Of a DNA stretch of 40,374 nt, positions 7,630-16,285 are shown piece after piece. Positions within the stretch are counted from its first letter, which is position 1. Every line of letters begins with the position of its first letter. The stretch comes from Waddlia sp964635295. Lineage in GTDB: Bacteria; Chlamydiota; Chlamydiia; Chlamydiales; Waddliaceae. The notes under the pieces are model-generated. The model saw nothing but the letters and a program-made list of their open reading frames with translations, ran no database searches and was not told the DNA's origin. The stretch spans positions 1 through 40,374 of the forward strand of contig CAZWOB010000015.1 in the NCBI GenBank assembly GCA_964635295.1. Reading direction: 5' to 3'. Both the position numbers and the translations under genes were made by a program.

Positions 7630-9079
7630 GGTGGATATTATATGAGATTCCAAAGACTCTTTTCAAGGCGGTTCTGGCTGCGTGGTAGCCGCACATTCCA
7701 TGAACGCCCCCTCCGGGCGGAGTTGAAGAGGAACAGATGAAGATGCCGGGGTTTGAGGTGGCATAAGGAACAAGGCGCTTCGTCGGACGTGTAAACAGCT
7801 GATAAATATCCTGCACGCCGCCGATGATGTCGCCGCCGATGTAGTTTGCGTTGAACTGCTCCATCTCTTCGGTGTTTTTTGTGCTGGTTTCGATAATGCA
7901 GTCTCTGAACCCTGGTGCAAATCGCTCGATTTGATCTTCGATTTCCTGCGACATGTCCTTTTTGGAGCCGTGCGGGACGTGGCAATAAGCCCAGGCGGAT
8001 TGTTTTCCATTCGGTGCGCGGGTGTTGTCAAATAGTGAATGCTGCGCCAGCAGGACATAGGGTTTTTCTGCGTGCGTGCCTTCCCATATCGCTTTTTCAC
8101 TTGCGGCGATCTGATCAAAATCTCCGCCTAAATGAACGGTGCCGGCCTGAAGGCAATCGGATGCTTTCCACGGGATCGGCTGGGTCAGGGCCCAGTCCAT
8201 CTTAAACACGCCGGGCCCATAGCGGTAGCGCTCAAGCTGCTTTTGATAGGAATGGGTGAGTTCACCCTTGGCAATTTTGAGGATTTGCCTCGGGGTAAGA
8301 TCGAATAGGACCGCTTTGGAAGCGGGCAGCTCCTCTATCGAATCGACTCGATAGCCTGTTTGAATGGTTCCGCCCAACGACTGGAAATAGGACCCCAGGG
8401 CATTAGCGATCTGTTGAGCGCCCCCTTTTGCCATGGGCCATCCGAATACATGCCCGGTGATTCCAAGCAAAAGGCCGACCGCGGCAGTGATCGGACGGTC
8501 GAGAGGCAGGACCGAGTGGGCGGCAAGCCCGGCAAACAGGCCTTGCGTTTTCGGGTTTTTGAAGCTAGTTTTTGCGAGAGACTCGGCGGAACGGACGGCT
8601 TTCCATCCGAATTTGAGGGCGGGTAGAGGATGGCGAGGAATGGTGAACGGTCCAAGCAGGGTGTTTTCAAGCTTGGGCCAGTCTTCGATAAATGGGGAGA
8701 AGAGAGAGGAATATGACGAAGAGTCTTCTCCCAATGATTGGGATGTTTTCTCAAGGGATTGTTGGAGAAGGGCGCATGTGCCGTCATCAAAGGGGTGCGC
8801 GAGCGGAACAGGGGGGTGGACCCATTCCAGTCCATGTTCAGAGAGGGGAAACTGTTTGAGGATAGGAGAGCCGATTGCGAGCGGATAAATGGACGAACAA
8901 ACGTCATGGGTGAAGCCGGGGAGTGTCAACTCCTGTGAACGACAGCCGCCGCCGATGGTCTCTTGCTCCTCGACAACGAGAACGCTCAAATCGTGCATTG
9001 CGAGTATGATCGCTGCGGACAGACCGTTTGGTCCAGCGCCAACGACGACTGCGTCATAGTCTTTTTCCGGAACCGGCAT
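7607..9079 (-). CDS. FAD-dependent phytoene dehydrogenase-like oxidoreductase
   Basis: At 490 residues this matches the COG1233 phytoene-desaturase-like flavoproteins. The N-terminal dinucleotide-binding motif is VVVGAGPNGLSAAIILA (11-27), followed by VVEEQETIGGGCRS, which is the second FAD contact. GWPMAKGGAQQIANAL in the middle is the usual substrate-side landmark, and the C-terminal CSSSTPPGGGVHGMCGYHAA closes the FAD site. No carotenoid genes are nearby, so a general amine/alkene oxidoreductase of unknown substrate is the honest call. It is the first gene of the minus-strand run reaching to 4612 and faces the divergent membrane-protein gene at 9182 across 102 bases. Confidence 0.87.
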   Translation of the reverse strand: MPVPEKDYDAVVVGAGPNGLSAAIILAMHDLSVLVVEEQETIGGGCRSQELTLPGFTHDVCSSIYPLAIGSPILKQFPLSEHGLEWVHPPVPLAHPFDDGTCALLQQSLEKTSQSLGEDSSSYSSLFSPFIEDWPKLENTLLGPFTIPRHPLPALKFGWKAVRSAESLAKTSFKNPKTQGLFAGLAAHSVLPLDRPITAAVGLLLGITGHVFGWPMAKGGAQQIANALGSYFQSLGGTIQTGYRVDSIEELPASKAVLFDLTPRQILKIAKGELTHSYQKQLERYRYGPGVFKMDWALTQPIPWKASDCLQAGTVHLGGDFDQIAASEKAIWEGTHAEKPYVLLAQHSLFDNTRAPNGKQSAWAYCHVPHGSKKDMSQEIEDQIERFAPGFRDCIIETSTKNTEEMEQFNANYIGGDIIGGVQDIYQLFTRPTKRLVPYATSNPGIFICSSSTPPGGGVHGMCGYHAARTALKRVFGISYNIHHAKISNH

Positions 9080-9181
9080 CCTCTCTCCAGGTCAGGCGTT
9101 GAATTTGAATACAACAGATCGGATAAAAGGAAACAAGATAAAACTGCTGTAAATAAATCATTAATTAATTAGGGTGAAAAA

Positions 9182-9604
9182 ATGAGTAAAAACCAAAAAT
9201 TGGTGATCGGTTTTCCGATTGTCTACAGTCTTTTATTATCTCTGCTTGTCTTTGGCCAGGTCAATCTGTCGAGCTCAGACCTGACGTCCGAAGCCAAGGA
9301 GCTGCTTGTCCAGACTCCCGGACAGTTTTTGATCTCAACGTTTCTGTTGCTGATCCCCAATGTTATGCTCAGTTTTTTTCTTTTGAGCTATGGCAGATCG
9401 CACCCTGACGATAAGAAAAACCTCGCCATCTTATGCTTGAGCAGCTTGGCCGTCGCGACGTTGATGAGCGTTTCTGTATGGATTTTCTTCTATTCAGGAT
9501 TTCCCGACGTACCCGTTGTGGTATTTGGATTTCCTGTGACCTACTTTTTTGGGATGAGCATCGGGTATGTGTTAGGCATCATCGGCATCGGCCTGAGAAG
9601 GTGA
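9182..9604 (+). CDS. Small membrane protein, four predicted helices
   Basis: I do not recognise this 140-residue protein. Four hydrophobic segments are evident (about residues 7-25, 50-70, 80-103 and 112-136), the first possibly a signal anchor. AGGGTG precedes the ATG at a suitable distance. It stands alone on the plus strand between two minus-strand operons, and its stop TGA (9602-9604) is directly abutted by the stop of the converging gene, so no terminator separates them. Confidence 0.75.
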   Translation: MSKNQKLVIGFPIVYSLLLSLLVFGQVNLSSSDLTSEAKELLVQTPGQFLISTFLLLIPNVMLSFFLLSYGRSHPDDKKNLAILCLSSLAVATLMSVSVWIFFYSGFPDVPVVVFGFPVTYFFGMSIGYVLGIIGIGLRR

Positions 9605-9946
9605 TCAATAGAGGTTGGCAAGCAGGACGTTGATGATGATTCCCAGCGGATAGAGAAACAGGACCAGGATAAAGGAGATATTCCTCGCTGTTCTGATCTT
9701 TCCGTACTCTCCGGCATAGTAGTGCTTCCACATGCCAACTGTTCCACAAAGCAGTGACAAAAAGACAAGAGACATCAAAAATGCCTGGGGCCAGAGACGT
9801 GTTTCCGGATCTCCGGGGAACTGTTCCAGAGCCTGGTATCCGGACACAAGCGTCCAGATGACCATGAGTGTAAAAAGTGAAAACATGACTGTCCAGAAAA
9901 TCACGAAGTTCCTGGCCGTCTTTTCGGTTAATTCTTTGAGCTTCAT
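9605..9946 (-). CDS. Small membrane protein, three predicted helices
   Basis: The 113-residue product has hydrophobic stretches at about 14-36, 55-72 and 89-110 and a charged N-terminus (KLKELTEKTARN). No family is recognised. It is the last gene of an eight-gene minus-strand run, 27 bases after the double-DUF892 gene, and ends back to back with the plus-strand membrane protein. A role linked to the stress genes before it is inferred only from position. Confidence 0.72.
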   Translation of the reverse strand: MKLKELTEKTARNFVIFWTVMFSLFTLMVIWTLVSGYQALEQFPGDPETRLWPQAFLMSLVFLSLLCGTVGMWKHYYAGEYGKIRTARNISFILVLFLYPLGIIINVLLANLY

Positions 9947-9973
9947 CTTTTCTCCCTATCTATGCTTTAGTCT

Positions 9974-10951
9974 TCAGGGGTTGACTTTCGCGTCCAGCCC
10001 TTTATTAAATAGTGAGCCTTCGGCGATCGCTGTAAATGATTGGTCATTCCCCAGCTCTTGATCGTGGAGCAGTTCCATGGTTTTTTCCTCTTCTGTACCT
10101 TCGAGATGCTTTGCCAGAAGGTTTTCAAATGCGTAGAGCGCCATATTGAGGTGCTGCATCCGTTGAACCGACAAGATGATGCCGATATCTTTAAGATCAG
10201 GCGATTCAATCGCGCTTAAATCCTGTTTCCATTCGGTCGTGTAGGCGTTGATGACACTCCATTCATTGATCTCTGAACCGTTTTGCCGTTCGCTGTCGAT
10301 CTCTTTGAGCTTTTCATGCGCGGCCTTATGCTCAGACTGGTAAGTCTCCAGGGCTTCTTTCAGAGTGGATGAGCTGGCCTGGGCAATGAGGTCAGGCAGA
10401 AAGCTTAGGAGCTGCTGTTCATCACGGACCTGAGCCTTGAGTATTGTCGAGAAAAGATCCTGCGTTTCTTTTTTATCCCCTTCGTCCAGCAGACGGGAAG
10501 CAATGTGAAGGGGTTTTTGCTCCTCCTCGCCAATCTTCTTTTTCAGGCTGAGCAGTAAGTCCGTCATGTCTTCCCGTTTCAATCTGTCAGCGTGCGTGAG
10601 AAGTGTCCCAAAGGCCGTGACTTCGAAATGTTTCATGATCTCAACAGAAAGAAGCAGCGCGAGGTCGCGTATCTCTTTTGAACCTTCATATCGCATAGAT
10701 GCACGGCCATGATCCTGTATCTTGCGCGAAACAGGGCTGTCAGTGTCGTCGATCTCTATCGATTGGGCGGTAAAAAACTCTTGAAGCTTCTTTTTCTGGC
10801 GCTCAGTTTGCGTATAGTAGGTGTCCAGCATCTGTACAAGCTCCGGGTGAGTTGCCGCACTCGACATCCGTTTGAACACCTGGTGCATGCCGTCCGCGGC
10901 GCGGTAGAGGTCTTTCAGCTCGTGGATAAATAGATCATTGAGGGTTTTCAC
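9974..10951 (-). CDS. Tandem DUF892 (YciE/YciF-like) ferritin-like stress protein
   Basis: YciF-type DUF892 proteins are four-helix ferritin-like bundles of about 160 residues, induced by osmotic or envelope stress. This 325-residue protein has two copies. The first starts with LNDLFIHELKDLYRAADGMH (4-23), the hallmark opening, and continues with GSKEIRDLALLLSVEIMKHFEVTAFGTL (90-117). The second half repeats the plan with LFSTILKAQVRDEQQLLSFL and SPDLKDIGIILSVQRMQHLNMALYAFENLL. Glu and His residues suitable for a di-metal centre recur in the helices, more clearly in the first copy. It lies 15 bases after a CsbD-like gene, another stress-protein family. The tandem arrangement is longer than the single-domain norm. 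Confidence 0.85.
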   Translation of the reverse strand: MKTLNDLFIHELKDLYRAADGMHQVFKRMSSAATHPELVQMLDTYYTQTERQKKKLQEFFTAQSIEIDDTDSPVSRKIQDHGRASMRYEGSKEIRDLALLLSVEIMKHFEVTAFGTLLTHADRLKREDMTDLLLSLKKKIGEEEQKPLHIASRLLDEGDKKETQDLFSTILKAQVRDEQQLLSFLPDLIAQASSSTLKEALETYQSEHKAAHEKLKEIDSERQNGSEINEWSVINAYTTEWKQDLSAIESPDLKDIGIILSVQRMQHLNMALYAFENLLAKHLEGTEEEKTMELLHDQELGNDQSFTAIAEGSLFNKGLDAKVNP

Positions 10952-10966
10952 GAGTTCTCTCCGTCG

Positions 10967-11179
10967 TTAAGGGTTTTTTAAAATTTGCTGACCAAGATTT
11001 TCCAAATCCTCGACAATCGACTGTTCGGGCATGTCTTGATATTTTTTGCGGATAACCTTGACGAGATCCCGCACTACGGGCTGGGTCCCTTCAAGGTCTG
11101 ATTCTTTCAATTTGGGCCATTTTGATAAAATCAGAGGCTTCAGTAGTTTCCAATGCCCTAAAAAGTCTTTTTCATTCAT
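10967..11179 (-). CDS. CsbD-like stress protein
   Basis: This is a 70-residue protein with the CsbD pattern: W-K-x-L-K-P near the N-terminus (HWKLLKPLILSKWPKLKESDL), then a second short helix pair (VVRDLVKVIRKKYQDMPE). CsbD proteins are small soluble general-stress proteins without a defined activity. The match is to the pattern and length; some CsbD hallmark residues differ, so the call is likely but not certain. The gene lies between the Na/Ca exchanger and the double-DUF892 gene in one run, and stress genes of these two families are often neighbours. Confidence 0.75.
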   Translation of the reverse strand: MNEKDFLGHWKLLKPLILSKWPKLKESDLEGTQPVVRDLVKVIRKKYQDMPEQSIVEDLENLGQQILKNP

Positions 11180-11201
11180 TTTTTCTGCCTCCTTAGTCAG
11201 C

Positions 11202-12221
11202 TTAAAACCAGTAGTACAAAATAACCAGTCCCGCTATTTGGATCGTGATGACGAGAAACGAGTCAACACCCATTCGGAGGACCGACCGGTTTTTTCTCTC
11301 AAGCAATCCCCAAAGATAAATAGCGGTCACCAGTATTCCCATACCTGCCAGAAAAATTGTCGAATTGCCTATATCATCCAGTAGTAACCCATCCCGATAA
11401 AAAATATCAGCAATAATCAACAGCCCGACCATCAGGAGGTTGGATCCAAAAATATTTGCGATCCCTAAGGTCCACGCGCCCAGTTGCATGGAGGCTAAAG
11501 TGGTCGAAAGCTCGGGCAAAGAGGTGGCGAAGGCGAGAAATGTGGCGCCTAAGAAACTGCTGCTTAGAAAGGTGAGTTCGGTGATTCGATGGGCGCTGTA
11601 AGAAACAGCGCTGCCGCCGATAAAGACCAGAATGCTATAAAACGTCAGTTTTAAATAGATGGACATCAAGGGTTTCGTTTTTGCTTCAGGGGTATTTTGA
11701 CGCTTTTTCGGAACATCCGGGTAATCCGTGGGCACCCACCGTTTTGTTTTTTCATACTTTCTCAGTACGTTCAAACAGACGAAATAGAGGGCAAATGTAC
11801 TAAAAGTGAACAATCCCACCTGGAATATCTGAAAGATCTCGCCTACAGCGATACAGGCGATCACAAAGCTGATGAGGATGATAAGCAGGACTCCCCCCAT
11901 TAAAAGAGCGGGGTTTGGAGCGATAAATGTCAGGGCTTTACTTAGAATAAGGGCGTCCGCAATGGCCAGCATCGAGGTTTGCATGCTGACCCCGCCAATC
12001 AGATTGCTCGCCGCAAGCTCGGCATTTCCCAATGAGGCGGCGATCATTGTGGTGGAAATTTCAGGAAGGGATGTGACTCCTCCAAGTAAAACCGCTCCGA
12101 TGAAAGCTTTTCCGACCCCTGTTTGTTCACATATGAAGTCGGCAATTTGGACGAGCCGTTTTCCCGAAAACCAAATCATGACCGCTCCCAAAAAGATCGT
12201 GACGAAATAAATTTGAACCAT
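11202..12221 (-). CDS. Sodium/calcium exchanger family transporter (CaCA, YrbG-like)
   Basis: The 339-residue product has about ten membrane segments and the two inverted alpha-repeats of the CaCA superfamily: GGVTSLPEISTTMIAASLGN with NLIGG (about 47-77), and FATSLPELSTTLASMQLG with NIFGSNLL (about 230-262). The paired SLPE glutamates form the cation site. Role: exchange of Ca2+ or another cation against Na+ or H+ at the inner membrane. A central hydrophilic loop (about 157-185, rich in Lys and Pro) is short, as in bacterial members. Only three bases separate it from the SPW-type gene upstream. Confidence 0.9.
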   Translation of the reverse strand: MVQIYFVTIFLGAVMIWFSGKRLVQIADFICEQTGVGKAFIGAVLLGGVTSLPEISTTMIAASLGNAELAASNLIGGVSMQTSMLAIADALILSKALTFIAPNPALLMGGVLLIILISFVIACIAVGEIFQIFQVGLFTFSTFALYFVCLNVLRKYEKTKRWVPTDYPDVPKKRQNTPEAKTKPLMSIYLKLTFYSILVFIGGSAVSYSAHRITELTFLSSSFLGATFLAFATSLPELSTTLASMQLGAWTLGIANIFGSNLLMVGLLIIADIFYRDGLLLDDIGNSTIFLAGMGILVTAIYLWGLLERKNRSVLRMGVDSFLVITIQIAGLVILYYWF

Positions 12222-12224
12222 CGC

Positions 12225-12587
12225 TCACTTTGCTTTCTTTTTAGAGAGAAATTCCACCCAGGCCATCGGAGGCTTCTTTGTCCTCGAAGGAACAAGCGAG
12301 AGCATCAAGAGGAGAAGGCCGGCCACCATATAATTTTGATGGGGCGCGAAATCTATCCCTGTGCCGCTGTAGACGGTCCACCCGATCAACCATGCGCCGA
12401 CGAGAAAGTTCAACAGGTGAAGATAGCGGAAACGGTCCTTGTAAGTGGCAAGGGAAAAGAGGAGGATGAGAGCTGCGCAGACCAGATCATTGATCCTAAG
12501 CGGAATGAGTTCGGGAGGATAACGGAAGATAAGCCAGCTGAACAGCATCCATACTGCGATGACCGATTCTATATGTCTTGCCCACAT
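12225..12587 (-). CDS. SPW-repeat-like membrane protein
   Basis: The 120-residue protein has four hydrophobic segments. The opening MWARHIESVIAVWMLFSWLI and the later AWLIGWTVYSGTG have the tryptophan-rich double-repeat layout of SPW-family membrane proteins, though the exact SPW triplet is not kept. Function of the family is unknown; members often occur next to stress and redox genes, as here. It lies 4 bases after the VKOR-like gene and 3 bases before the exchanger gene, firmly inside the operon. Confidence 0.65.
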   Translation of the reverse strand: MWARHIESVIAVWMLFSWLIFRYPPELIPLRINDLVCAALILLFSLATYKDRFRYLHLLNFLVGAWLIGWTVYSGTGIDFAPHQNYMVAGLLLLMLSLVPSRTKKPPMAWVEFLSKKKAK

Positions 12588-12591
12588 GAGA

Positions 12592-13209
12592 CTACTCCTT
12601 GACCATGCTTAAACCAACTTCATACGCTTCTTCTGAAGGGGACCCCCAGAAGGCTTTCCAGACGATGTTTTTGTCCCCGGTTTTTTTCCACAGCCGATAG
12701 AGAAAGACCAGGGTCGAGTACACTTCATCATAGGCCATAGCGACCAGTATCAGGGAGATGATGGCGGTGACAATGCAAAGAAAACACCAGTTTCCCACGA
12801 CAGTCGCCTGTAGAAAGACGAGCACAGCGCTGACGATTCCCAAGGGGATCACGTCCAAGCCGAACAGAAGGACGAGCCAGGGGCGGTACTGCCATCTTCT
12901 CGTCGATCCTGCAAGGGCAAAGATGATGTCGCCAAGATAGGCCATGCATCCAAGGATCGCGTCAGGGACTCTGAACCATCCGCTCAAGGCGTGGGAGACG
13001 TTCGACTGCAAGACGCGCTTGCTCTGGTCCCCGAAAACAGGGTCCCAGACATCGTCGATCAGCCCCCATTGAAAAAGCCCCATATAAAAGGCGATGGCGG
13101 CGGCGATCATCGCGACTAACGCGATCATGACCCTCTGCTTCCATGATGAAGGGTTGTAGTCCCAGGGTTTAGGCGGGACGTCGATGCGCCGTTTGTCCTC
13201 TTTTTCCAT
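12592..13209 (-). CDS. VKOR-like membrane disulfide-forming protein
   Basis: Vitamin K epoxide reductase homologues regenerate disulfide bonds in exported proteins using quinones. The active-site pair is in GNWCFLCIVTA (Cys142-x-x-Cys145), at the start of a membrane helix as expected, and RVPDAILGCMAYLGDI (80-95) matches the conserved VPDA-x-LG segment before helix 2. Five hydrophobic segments are visible. The pair of loop cysteines found in many bacterial VKORs is not seen; Cys88 is the only other candidate. No fused thioredoxin domain is present, but a thioredoxin-CcdA protein is encoded at 16879. The N-terminal 25 residues are charged and Pro-rich, facing the cytoplasm. Confidence 0.83.
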   Translation of the reverse strand: MEKEDKRRIDVPPKPWDYNPSSWKQRVMIALVAMIAAAIAFYMGLFQWGLIDDVWDPVFGDQSKRVLQSNVSHALSGWFRVPDAILGCMAYLGDIIFALAGSTRRWQYRPWLVLLFGLDVIPLGIVSAVLVFLQATVVGNWCFLCIVTAIISLILVAMAYDEVYSTLVFLYRLWKKTGDKNIVWKAFWGSPSEEAYEVGLSMVKE

Positions 13210-13219
13210 CCGAGCCTCC

Positions 13220-13714
13220 TTATATAAATCTGGACGTGAGCATGATCAGCGCCATGATCCCCATTCCAGCATCCTCAGTCAGGGTGACTGTGGATAGCGG
13301 AACGTTTAAAATCGTCCCCATGCAGGGGCAGTTGATGTCCAAACCTTCGCGCAACGCTTTCACAACACTTATTGTTCCGATCAACATCACAACAATGATG
13401 ATTAGGTAAGTGAGGACCGGATAAACAAAAGAGAGGAGAGCAAGCCCGAGGGCAAGCTCGATCAACGGGTAGGCCAATGCGTAAGTCCGCGAGCGTTTGG
13501 CTATTAAATCGTACATTTGAAATCCGTCGGCGAATCCAGAAATATCAAACAACTTAAGCAAAGAAAACTGACAGAGGAAGATACCCATGACATAATGCAT
13601 CCATTCGAGCGTTCCGCCGTTGACCCCGTAGCAAAGCGCCGTTCCCGCCAGGACAGCGACGATGATGAGAGAAATCAAAGGCCAGTACTCTCTTGTTTTA
13701 TTGCTGTCGTTCAT
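13220..13714 (-). CDS. MauE/DoxX-like membrane protein with CPC motif
   Basis: This 164-residue protein has four membrane segments and ends with INCPCMGTILNVPLSTVTLT, the pattern of MauE-type proteins (in the methylamine dehydrogenase system MauE is needed for disulfide formation in the periplasmic subunit). Cys129-Pro-Cys131 lies between helices 3 and 4 and is probably redox-active. FDISGFADGFQMYDLIAKRS matches the DoxX-like region. No methylamine genes are present; next to a VKOR-like gene 10 bases downstream, it more likely serves general envelope thiol chemistry. Its start overlaps the epimerase stop by four bases. Confidence 0.8.
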   Translation of the reverse strand: MNDSNKTREYWPLISLIIVAVLAGTALCYGVNGGTLEWMHYVMGIFLCQFSLLKLFDISGFADGFQMYDLIAKRSRTYALAYPLIELALGLALLSFVYPVLTYLIIIVVMLIGTISVVKALREGLDINCPCMGTILNVPLSTVTLTEDAGMGIMALIMLTSRFI

Positions 13715-14769
13715 TTATCTCCCTTGGTTAATCCATGCTCTTCATACCATCCGTTCGGGTCTTTTTTTAAAGCCTCAACCATTTTGGGGAAGGTGTCTTT
13801 CAGATTATGCTCAGGCTCCCAGCCGATCATTTTTTTGCTTAAGGAAATATCGAGCTCGTAATGGTCGTCGGAAAAGTCGATCATCCAGGGCTTGACAAAA
13901 GGAGCGGGGTAGAAGGGGAGGTTGTTTTGCATCCATGAACCGATTTTAGCGGCTATTTTCGGGATTCGATAGGTGGAAAATTCTTTCCCCAAAATAAGTT
14001 TGCCCAGCTGGCGCTGGACCTCGTCGTAAGAATACGTTTTCGGTTCCCCTAGAAGTAGAATAAGCTCGTTCGGGAGTTCAGACCTTTTGTTCACGATCTT
14101 GTAGATCGCCTCGATAAAGTCGTCCATATGCAAGAATGGATCGCCATGTTTTGAGTTTCCAGGGAAGAAATGTTTTTCGAGCCTGTTCTCATAGATTCTT
14201 TGAATTTGGCGGGAGATGGGGATAGAATGGCAATAGTCGTCATAGACTCCCGCAATACGCATGATGCAGACAGGTATATCCCCATGTCCCTCCAGGATCG
14301 CTTCCTCCGTGATCACTTTTGAAGTTGGATACTCCCATTCAGGATTCAAGGGCGACTCTTCATCAATGGTCTCACCAAGTTCGCAGGGAGCATAGACCAG
14401 CTGGGTGCTTGAGAAGATAAATTGCTCGACCTTGAAAGGTTTGAGAGCGTCCAACACTCGTTTGGTCCCGTCGATGGTGATTTTCTTATATAAGTCCCAG
14501 TCTTGTTTGCTGAAACTGTAGTAGGCCGCGAGGTGGATGACGGAAGCGATTCTGTCTCCGTAAGTTTCCTGAATGTGCCTCATGACGTTCTGGACTGAAG
14601 TGTCATTGCCGATGTCCATGTAGTAGTAGTCTTCTGCCTGATCAACTTCTTCAGGTCTCTTGATGTCCAGCCCGATCACACGATACTCATCGGAAAATTT
14701 TTCCAGAATCCGGCTTCCCAGCCTGCCGCTGCACCCCGTGACCAAAACACACTTTTTTGAGTCGGACAT
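13711..14769 (-). CDS. NAD-dependent epimerase/dehydratase (extended SDR)
   Basis: The Rossmann motif is VTGCSGRLGSRI close to the N-terminus, the catalytic residues are in FSSTQLVY and YPTSK (Tyr-x-x-x-Lys), and RIAGVYDDY follows as in nucleotide-sugar epimerases. The ATG at 14769 is chosen because AGGAGG stands just upstream (minus strand GGAGGCTTTATG); a longer frame to 14805 lacks such support. The protein has 352 residues. It may act on a nucleotide sugar or on another alcohol or lipid-linked substrate; PGNSKHGDPFLHMDDFIEAI is the conserved late segment. It is the first gene of the eight-gene stress/redox run. Confidence 0.87.
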   Translation of the reverse strand: MSDSKKCVLVTGCSGRLGSRILEKFSDEYRVIGLDIKRPEEVDQAEDYYYMDIGNDTSVQNVMRHIQETYGDRIASVIHLAAYYSFSKQDWDLYKKITIDGTKRVLDALKPFKVEQFIFSSTQLVYAPCELGETIDEESPLNPEWEYPTSKVITEEAILEGHGDIPVCIMRIAGVYDDYCHSIPISRQIQRIYENRLEKHFFPGNSKHGDPFLHMDDFIEAIYKIVNKRSELPNELILLLGEPKTYSYDEVQRQLGKLILGKEFSTYRIPKIAAKIGSWMQNNLPFYPAPFVKPWMIDFSDDHYELDISLSKKMIGWEPEHNLKDTFPKMVEALKKDPNGWYEEHGLTKGDK

Positions 14770-14847
14770 AAAGCCTCCTATTGATTGGCAAGTCCAGACT
14801 CTCACTTAAAACATAAATAATTAATTTGATAAAGACCTGGTTTCTGG

Positions 14848-16218
14848 CTAATACTTATTCTTAGCGTCATGAGCTGCGCTGCTGATCACTTCCGGCAATG
14901 CAGGATGAATGAAGACACTGTCTATCAAGTCCTTAACCCTGGCCTCCATTTGAATATATGCGATCAGGATGTGAATCATCGTAGCTGCTTCATCTCCAAT
15001 GATGTGCGCACTAAGGAGTTTTTCGGTCTCTTGGTCAAAGATCAATTTTACAAGGCCATAGGCGCTTTTCCTTGCTTTGCCCATGTCTGACTTTTTATAC
15101 TCGGAAATTCCTGTAATAACTTTAACTTCCTCTTTTTCAAGTTGTTGTTTCGTTTTTCCCACAACTCCGATTTGAGGATGGGCAAAAACGGCAAAGGGGA
15201 TAGGAGGGTAGGAAATGGGGGCATTGTCATTCTCAAGAAGCTGGCTGATCAAGTACCTCGCTTCAAAATTTGCCATGTGTCGGAAGAGGTGGCGGCCGAT
15301 GCAATCACCCAACGCCCATATGTTCCTGTCATGTGTTTTTAAATACTCGTCAACTTGAATGAAACCGGCCGCGGTCGTTTGAATAGAGGTGTTTTCAATG
15401 CCGATTTTGTCCGTCCAGGGCTGCCTGCCAACAGCGATAATTAAAGCATCTCCCTTCGCGGTTTTTTGATTATTGTTCTGGTCTGAAAATTGAACGGAGA
15501 ACTGTTGTTCATTGTAGGAGACGGAATTGACAGAAGCAAACTCATGAACCGTTTGGGATTTGCGGCACTCCTCTAAGAAAACCTTGCGGACATCTTTGTC
15601 AATATGCTTCAAGAAGCCGCTTCGTGAAAAAACCTCCACCTCGGTTCCCATGGAAGAATAGAAATGGGCAAGTTCAGCGGAGACGAACCCACCTCCGATG
15701 ATGAGAGCCTTTTCAGGCTGCCGCTTGAGACGAAGCGCTTCGTCTGAAGTTAAATAAGGGGTTCCGGCCAATCCGTTGATCTCAGGGATCTTGGGGCGGG
15801 CGCCAATGGCCAGATAGATCCTGTCACCGGAGATGAGAGATTGACCAGATTGTATGACGCCCTCTTCTATAAAAGTCCCTGATTCACGGTAGACATCGAT
15901 CTTGTCCGACCGTTCGTAGTGCTTTTGAATTTTCTCCGCGAGGGTGTCGACTGTGTCTGTGACCCTTTGAACTAAAGGGGAAAAATGGCCTGTTACCGAT
16001 TCCGCTTCGATGTTTACCTTCCTGCCTGTAGAGATCGTCCGCATTAGATCAGAGGGGTAAATCAGCATTTTTGAGGGAATGCAACCGCGGTTCACGCAAG
16101 TTCCGCCGAACGGCCCTTTTTCAATGACCGCTGTTCGATAGCCGTTTTTTGCCGCGTAATCCGCGATTGTCAGACCGGCTCCCGATCCCATCACAACGAC
16201 GTCGTAGTGCTTTTTCAT
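14848..16218 (-). CDS. Class I pyridine nucleotide-disulfide oxidoreductase, mycothione-reductase-like
   Basis: The 456-residue flavoprotein has GSGAGLTIADYAA (FAD), the redox pair in FGGTCVNRGCIPSK (Cys41, Cys46), the NAD(P) motif IIGGGFVSAELAHFYSSMG, the second FAD contact IWALGDC, and a C-terminal HPALPEVISSAA with the active-site His. The last motif and the overall length point to the mycothione reductase or mercuric reductase-like side of the family rather than lipoamide dehydrogenase. No pyruvate dehydrogenase genes are near. Mycothiol is actinobacterial, so the true substrate is unknown. The gene lies directly upstream of the redox operon (78-base gap) and divergently to the DUF502 and thioredoxin-CcdA genes. 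Confidence 0.88.
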   Translation of the reverse strand: MKKHYDVVVMGSGAGLTIADYAAKNGYRTAVIEKGPFGGTCVNRGCIPSKMLIYPSDLMRTISTGRKVNIEAESVTGHFSPLVQRVTDTVDTLAEKIQKHYERSDKIDVYRESGTFIEEGVIQSGQSLISGDRIYLAIGARPKIPEINGLAGTPYLTSDEALRLKRQPEKALIIGGGFVSAELAHFYSSMGTEVEVFSRSGFLKHIDKDVRKVFLEECRKSQTVHEFASVNSVSYNEQQFSVQFSDQNNNQKTAKGDALIIAVGRQPWTDKIGIENTSIQTTAAGFIQVDEYLKTHDRNIWALGDCIGRHLFRHMANFEARYLISQLLENDNAPISYPPIPFAVFAHPQIGVVGKTKQQLEKEEVKVITGISEYKKSDMGKARKSAYGLVKLIFDQETEKLLSAHIIGDEAATMIHILIAYIQMEARVKDLIDSVFIHPALPEVISSAAHDAKNKY

Positions 16219-16226
16219 AAAATCTC

Positions 16227-16255
16227 TTGATATTCCTATCCATAATCTTTACATA
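16227..16255 (+). promoter_or_regulatory. Putative promoter of the DUF502 / thioredoxin-CcdA pair
   Basis: TTGATA (16227-16232) and TACATA (16250-16255) are 17 bases apart in the 67-base gap between divergent genes. The predicted start point leaves a leader of about 25 bases before ATG 16286. Confidence 0.4.
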
Positions 16256-16285
16256 AGCTATTAGAATAAATAGGAAAATCGTTCA

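Noticed and set aside
7607..9079. Carotenoid biosynthesis gene
   Set aside because: The phytoene desaturase-like similarity is general to the flavoprotein group, and no phytoene synthase or cyclase gene is present.
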